Assembly (NCBI GenBank): GCA_015295885.1
Contig: DVEE01000187.1
Coordinates: 1-8,807 of the forward strand
DNA length: 8,807 nucleotides
DNA from: Leptolyngbyaceae cyanobacterium M65_K2018_010
Lineage (GTDB): Bacteria > Cyanobacteriota > Cyanobacteriia > Phormidesmidales > Phormidesmidaceae
Direction of reading: 5' to 3'
The translations under genes and the position numbers were made by a program. Every line of letters begins with the position of its first letter. Position 1 is the first letter of the stretch. The notes below the pieces were generated by a model, which saw only the letters and a list, made by a program, of their open reading frames with translations, was not told the DNA's origin and made no database searches. Positions 6,245-8,807 of this stretch are shown one piece after another.

Positions 6245-6514
6245 TTAAAGGTCGTAGGCGCACTGGCCTTCCTTTTCGATCCAGATGTTGGTAATGCCTA
6301 AGCCCATCCGGTTGATGGCCTGACGAATTTGGGTATGGGCATCGTCTAGTTGCCACAGCGAAGCGTAATCCCGGCAGTTGATCACTAGGCTGGTTTCGGT
6401 GGCAAAGGCGTAGACCAAGTTGAGGTTCGTGAGCCCAGTCAATGCCAAAATTGCCTGTCCGAGCTGTTGAGCCTGGCGAATTTGGCGGATTAATTTTGCA
6501 GTTTTGACACTCAT
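6245..6514 (-). CDS. Small hypothetical protein, 89 aa
   Basis: I do not recognise a named family. The product begins MSVKTAKLIRQIRQAQQLGQ, a basic amphipathic helix. It then shows alternating hydrophobic strand-like segments (NLVYAFATE, TSLVINCRD), a helix around residues 56-70, and ends with TNIWIEKEGQCAYDL. This suggests a small soluble alpha/beta protein with no signal peptide or membrane helix. A longer frame opens at 6631, but the ATG at 6512-6514 is preceded by a clear GGAGG (complement of 6523-6527) at 8-nt spacing, so the extra 39 residues are rejected as leader. The gene lies 223 bp downstream of rsmD on the same strand and converges on the phosphatase/CHAT cluster. Lysine use is normal here, unlike in that cluster. 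Confidence 0.72.
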   Translation of the reverse strand: MSVKTAKLIRQIRQAQQLGQAILALTGLTNLNLVYAFATETSLVINCRDYASLWQLDDAHTQIRQAINRMGLGITNIWIEKEGQCAYDL

Positions 6515-6737
6515 GGATTTCGCCTCCACAGTTATAGGGGTTAAGAGGCGCGTTCCTTCGGGAAAATCCCTACTTCCGTCTCCAACTCTGGAGATGAACG
6601 GATAGGCCCGGACCCAGGCAGTCACCCACAACGGGTGAGGAGGCCCAGGGGCAGAAAACTATCTGTATCCAGTGTTACCAATTCCGGAATCAAAAATCCA
6701 CCCCAGGACAAACTCGTAAGGATTTTTAATGGTTCCC
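6515..6737 (-). promoter_or_regulatory. 223-bp leader between rsmD and the 89-aa gene, with three small hairpins
   Basis: Three perfect stem-loops lie in this spacer: TCACCC/GGGTGA at 6622-6638 (5-nt loop), TCTCCA/TGGAGA at 6579-6594 (4-nt loop) and TTCC/GGAA around TTCG near 6554-6565. On the gene strand they precede the GGAGG ribosome site (complement of 6523-6527). They could end the hisH-rsmD transcript or form a structured 5' UTR. No T-run, known riboswitch or confident promoter was recognised. Confidence 0.35.
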
Positions 6738-7322
6738 CTATCTTTTGCCGTTGTCCAGCTCTGCATCGGCGGTTGGGTTCCTGGCCGCTAGGGTGTAAAA
6801 GGCTAGGTGGGTAGTGCCATAGTGTTTTTGGCGAATCAGTTCTAAACCGGCGATCGGCACTGGGGTCCATCCTGTAGAACTGTGTTCGACGGCTAATTCA
6901 CCCGTGGGAGCTAGCAATTGGCACTGCACCACCCTTTCCAGGACGGGGTTGTAAAGCCCGCTGCTATAGGGCGGGTCAAAATAAATAAAGTCGAAGGGTT
7001 GGCCTCGCAACTGCGAGAGCTGTTGAACCACATCTCCTTGAACTAGGCGGAAGGTCTGGTCCGGTTTGGCAACTTTTTGCCAGTTATCACGGCTGATGGC
7101 AGAGGCTTTGGCCGACGCTTCAATGCCCACCACCGCCACCGCTCCCCGGCAGAGGGCCTCGGCTCCCATGGCGCCACTACCGGTACAGAGGTCGAGCCAG
7201 CGACAGCCCTGGATGCGCCCCTGCCAAATGTTAAACAGTGCCTCCCGCACCCGGGCTGGCGTCGGTCGAGTCTCTAGACCAGGCAAGGTCTTGAGGGCAC
7301 GGTTACCATAGATACGCAGCAT
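6738..7322 (-). CDS. rsmD: 16S rRNA (guanine(966)-N(2))-methyltransferase RsmD
   Basis: This enzyme transfers a methyl group from S-adenosylmethionine to N2 of a guanine in the small-subunit rRNA (G966 in E. coli numbering) during ribosome assembly. The 194-aa product has the family layout: an N-terminal RIYGNRALKTLPG segment, the conserved TPARVREALFNIW (21-33), SAM-binding motif I LDLCTGSGAMGAEAL (43-57), the acidic VVGIEAS (64-70), and the catalytic DPPY (116-119) after FDFIYF. Length is normal (E. coli RsmD is about 198 aa). The ATG at 7320-7322 begins 2 bp after the hisH stop, so translation is probably coupled to hisH. The C-terminal tail after residue 180 is hydrophilic and probably disordered. 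Confidence 0.93.
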   Translation of the reverse strand: MLRIYGNRALKTLPGLETRPTPARVREALFNIWQGRIQGCRWLDLCTGSGAMGAEALCRGAVAVVGIEASAKASAISRDNWQKVAKPDQTFRLVQGDVVQQLSQLRGQPFDFIYFDPPYSSGLYNPVLERVVQCQLLAPTGELAVEHSSTGWTPVPIAGLELIRQKHYGTTHLAFYTLAARNPTADAELDNGKR

Positions 7323-7324
7323 GG

Positions 7325-7969
7325 TTAGAGGGCCGCCACCGGTCTTTGGGCCTCTACCCAGGCAACAAAATTGGCCAGCATGGTAAGACCCGCGGGCGCA
7401 GATTTCTCTGGGTGGTACTGCATCGCCATGATGTTGTCCTTGGCAATGGCGGCGGTTACAGTCTGGGTTCCATGGGTAGTGGTGGCGGCAACCACCGCGG
7501 CATCTAAGGGCTCAGCGTAGTAGGAATGGACAAAATATACCCAGTCACCACTGTGAATTCCTTGCCAGAGGGGCAGCTCCGGTTGAGCCAGGGTGAGTTG
7601 GTTCCAGCCCATGTGGGGAATCGTAATATCGGGTTCTTTGCGAAATTTTTTAATATGACCTGGAATCAGGCCCAGTCCAGCTTCTTTCCCCTCATCGCTA
7701 TAGTCAAATAATAGTTGCAACCCCAAACAGATACCCAGAAAAGGTTTGCCGCTGGCGATAGCTTCTTTAAGGGGCTGCACCAAGTCGCGTGCCCGCAGGT
7801 GTTGCATGGCCGGGTCAAAGGCCCCATCCCCGGGCAAGACTAGAGCATCGGCTCGTTCCAGGTCCGCTGCCAGGTTGGTAATGAAGGGGGATGCCCCGGC
7901 GATTGCCAGGCCTTTGCAGGCCGAATGCAGGTTACCCATGTCGTAATCAATCACAGCAATCTTAGCCAT
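7325..7969 (-). CDS. hisH: Imidazole glycerol phosphate synthase, glutaminase subunit HisH
   Basis: HisH releases ammonia from glutamine and passes it to HisF, together making imidazole glycerol phosphate and AICAR in histidine biosynthesis. The 214-aa product begins MAKIAVIDYDMGNLHS, as usual for the family. It carries LVLPGDGAF (43-51), the class I amidotransferase nucleophile in GICLGLQLLF (C81), IPGHIKKF, IPHMGWNQL, YFVHSYYAEP, and the catalytic His-Glu in QYHPEKS (H186, E188). The triad is therefore complete. The ATG at 7967-7969 is preceded on the gene strand by AAGGGG a few bases upstream. It is followed at 2 bp by rsmD, a small two-gene unit. hisF is not in the window, so the his genes are scattered, as is common in cyanobacteria. 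Confidence 0.96.
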   Translation of the reverse strand: MAKIAVIDYDMGNLHSACKGLAIAGASPFITNLAADLERADALVLPGDGAFDPAMQHLRARDLVQPLKEAIASGKPFLGICLGLQLLFDYSDEGKEAGLGLIPGHIKKFRKEPDITIPHMGWNQLTLAQPELPLWQGIHSGDWVYFVHSYYAEPLDAAVVAATTTHGTQTVTAAIAKDNIMAMQYHPEKSAPAGLTMLANFVAWVEAQRPVAAL

Positions 7970-7996
7970 GGTGCCCCTTGAGCCAACCTACTGATT

Positions 7997-8009
7997 CCAT
8001 GGTACACCC
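7997..8009 (-). repeat. 13-bp motif (reverse copy) upstream of hisH
   Basis: Reverse complement of the GGGTGTACCATGG at 718-730. It lies 28-40 bp before the hisH start codon and is oriented toward hisH, where a promoter or operator could sit. No known regulator site is recognised. Confidence 0.4.
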
Positions 8010-8328
8010 TAGTCCCAGGCCATTGATGCTGGCCCGGTGAGCCAGGGCAGAGGTGCTACGGGTGGCAGCGGCTAGGAGCAGGCGCTGAGTTTTGTAAAAA
8101 CTGTAACCAATCACCTGGAATCGCCAGTATTATCAAGGCAGAGAGCTAGCTGGCCCTAGTTGAGTCCAGCATTCAGCTGGGGTCGCTCCTGCCGCCCCAA
8201 ACCTCTGAAGCATCAGACCCCTGGGGGCCAACTGTTCCCTGGGGCTGGGTCCCCCCGAAGATCGCTCACCACCAGGCCATCTTAGCCAGAGTTGAATCCA
8301 GACCTGCCTCGCTACGGAATAGAGCAAA
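8010..8328. other. Divergent intergenic region between hisH and the 69-aa gene
   Basis: No credible gene is seen in this part of the 359-bp spacer. It holds small inverted repeats (CCAGC/GCTGG at 8166-8180, TGGGG/CCCCA at 8178-8199, GACCC/GGGTC at 8216-8251) and an imperfect direct repeat, AGTTGAGTCCAG (8158-8169) and AGTTGAATCCAG (8290-8301). A structured leader or small RNA is possible, but nothing matches a known cyanobacterial RNA that I recognise. Confidence 0.4.
8094..8133 (+). promoter_or_regulatory. Possible promoter with an NtcA-like box
   Basis: GTA (8094-8096), 8 bases, then AAC (8105-8107) is one base away from the NtcA consensus GTA-N8-TAC. After 20 bp comes TATTAT (8128-8133), which fits the TAN3T -10 box of NtcA-activated promoters. 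It points toward the 69-aa gene, whose start is 195 bp downstream. This is a near match by eye only. Confidence 0.25.
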
Positions 8329-8538
8329 ATGGTATTAAACGAATCTCAAGTCATCGGTCCGACTACCGAAGATCGCTATTCACCGCTGGTAGGGAGCACC
8401 TCTCAAGTTGAAAGCCCTCGCTATCGTTGTCCCGTGGTGAGCTGCCACCAGAGTTGGTACCGACATAGCGCCGACGAAACCATTCCCCATTGCCCCATCC
8501 ATGATTTAGTGCTGATTCGTGACAGCAAAGGGGCCTAG
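8329..8538 (+). CDS. Small Cys/His (zinc-ribbon-like) hypothetical protein, 69 aa
   Basis: I recognise no named family. The first 30 residues are hydrophilic and likely flexible. The second half carries a compact possible metal site, RYRCPVVSC (C34, C39), then about 15 residues, then HCPIHDLVLIRD (C55, H58), giving a C-x4-C ... C-x2-H pattern with H40, H46 and H54 as further possible ligands. The CP and CPIH turns resemble zinc-ribbon knuckles. The ATG follows a weak purine-rich GGAATAGAG. The frame has ordinary codon use and a stop that is tightly convergent with thrC (14 bp between the coding ends), which supports it being real. It may bind a partner protein or nucleic acid. No membrane segment or signal peptide is seen. 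Confidence 0.7.
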   Translation: MVLNESQVIGPTTEDRYSPLVGSTSQVESPRYRCPVVSCHQSWYRHSADETIPHCPIHDLVLIRDSKGA

Positions 8539-8543
8539 GCGGC

Positions 8544-8555
8544 TAGGCTAGCCTA
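8544..8555. terminator. 12-bp perfect palindrome at a convergent gene junction
   Basis: TAGGCTAGCCTA is its own reverse complement. It spans most of the 14 bp between the 69-aa gene and thrC and includes the thrC stop codon. It could serve as part of a bidirectional transcription end, although it lacks a loop and a T-run. Confidence 0.35.
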
Positions 8556-8807
8556 AAAGCCCATGGCCTTGGCTAAGGTCACAACATCGGGGTTCAATCC
8601 GGCTTTAACCTGGTTTTGACTGTGGGTAATCGCCGTATCCGGATCCTTAAGGCCGTTGCCAGTCAGGACACAGACGACCCGAGTCTCAGCGGGAACCTGC
8701 TCTGCCACCTTGAGCAGACCTGCCACCGAGGCGGCACTGGCCGGTTCACAAAACACTCCCTCGTGGGCGAGCAGCCGATAGGCCTCTAAAATCTCTGCGT
8801 CGGTAAC
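8553..8807 (-). CDS. thrC: Threonine synthase, C-terminal part (5' end outside window)
   Basis: Threonine synthase is the pyridoxal-phosphate enzyme that converts O-phosphohomoserine to threonine, the last step of threonine synthesis. Only the last 84 residues are visible, and the frame runs off the right edge. The visible part reads VTDAEILEAYRLLAHEGVFC, then EPASAASVAGLLKV, VVCVLTGNGLKDPDTA, and ends near DVVTLAKAMGF. The CEPASAASVAGL and LTGNGLKDP segments are characteristic of the short bacterial ThrC type. It converges on the 69-aa gene. Confidence 0.9.
   Translation of the reverse strand, partial: VTDAEILEAYRLLAHEGVFCEPASAASVAGLLKVAEQVPAETRVVCVLTGNGLKDPDTAITHSQNQVKAGLNPDVVTLAKAMGF

Noticed and set aside
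6101..6301. 66-codon open frame on the + strand after the 221-aa gene
   Set aside because: It overlaps the 3' end of the better supported 89-aa gene on the other strand, has no SD, and its product is low-complexity with no recognisable features.
6515..6631. N-terminal extension of the 89-aa gene to an upstream start at 6631
   Set aside because: The internal ATG at 6512-6514 has GGAGG at ideal spacing, while the upstream segment contains hairpins and reads like a leader.
6515..6737. petG, a short gene often found near hisH-rsmD in cyanobacteria as I recall
   Set aside because: No frame in this spacer encodes the short hydrophobic PetG helix.
6622..6870. 82-codon open frame on the - strand overlapping the rsmD 3' end
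   Set aside because: Most of it is an alternative frame of rsmD, and the remainder shows no protein-like pattern or ribosome site.
8166..8251. Structured small RNA in the divergent spacer
   Set aside because: The inverted repeats are short and partly overlap each other, as expected in GC-rich DNA, and no known RNA motif was recognised. Kept only as part of the spacer description.
8133..8327. 64-codon open frame on the - strand in the hisH / 69-aa spacer
   Set aside because: Its TTG start abuts the 69-aa gene start, it has no SD, and the product looks like random GC-rich translation.

Overview
The window looks like chromosomal DNA from a GC-rich cyanobacterium. The evidence is an NdhM subunit of the cyanobacterial NDH-1 complex, three copies of the cyanobacterial HIP1 octamer GCGATCGC, a zinc-ribbon module like that of cyanobacterial Ser/Thr kinases, and a CHAT/FHA protein. 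A Leptolyngbya/Nodosilinea-like filamentous lineage is a guess from base composition only. No mobile element, CRISPR array, tRNA or rRNA was seen.

Layout, left to right. On the + strand: the 3' part of holB (clamp-loader delta'), a terminator-like hairpin, a 267-bp spacer, then ndhM. After ndhM comes a compact same-strand cluster of three genes with gaps of 36 and 32 bp: (i) a 788-aa protein with a zinc ribbon, a degenerate kinase-like region, a complete PP2C phosphatase, one transmembrane helix and an extracytoplasmic tail; (ii) a 544-aa CHAT caspase-like protease fused to a C-terminal FHA domain; (iii) a 221-aa, strongly acidic, lysine-free, probably exported protein of unknown function. 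On the - strand: the housekeeping pair hisH-rsmD (2-bp gap), then an 89-aa hypothetical gene with a long, hairpin-rich leader. After a 359-bp divergent spacer there is a 69-aa Cys/His protein on the + strand, which converges on the 3' end of thrC (- strand, cut by the window end).

The most interesting part is the three-gene cluster at 1358-6093. It puts a membrane-anchored phosphatase, itself apparently built on a dead kinase scaffold, beside a protease carrying a phosphothreonine-reading domain and a putative exported protein. I infer a phosphorylation-gated proteolytic signalling module, in which the FHA domain docks the CHAT protease on a phospho-Thr partner and the PP2C removes that mark. 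The cluster is also almost free of lysine (5 in 1553 residues), and the phosphatase gene carries an 11-C homopolymer just upstream of its extracytoplasmic tail, where slippage would truncate only that tail.
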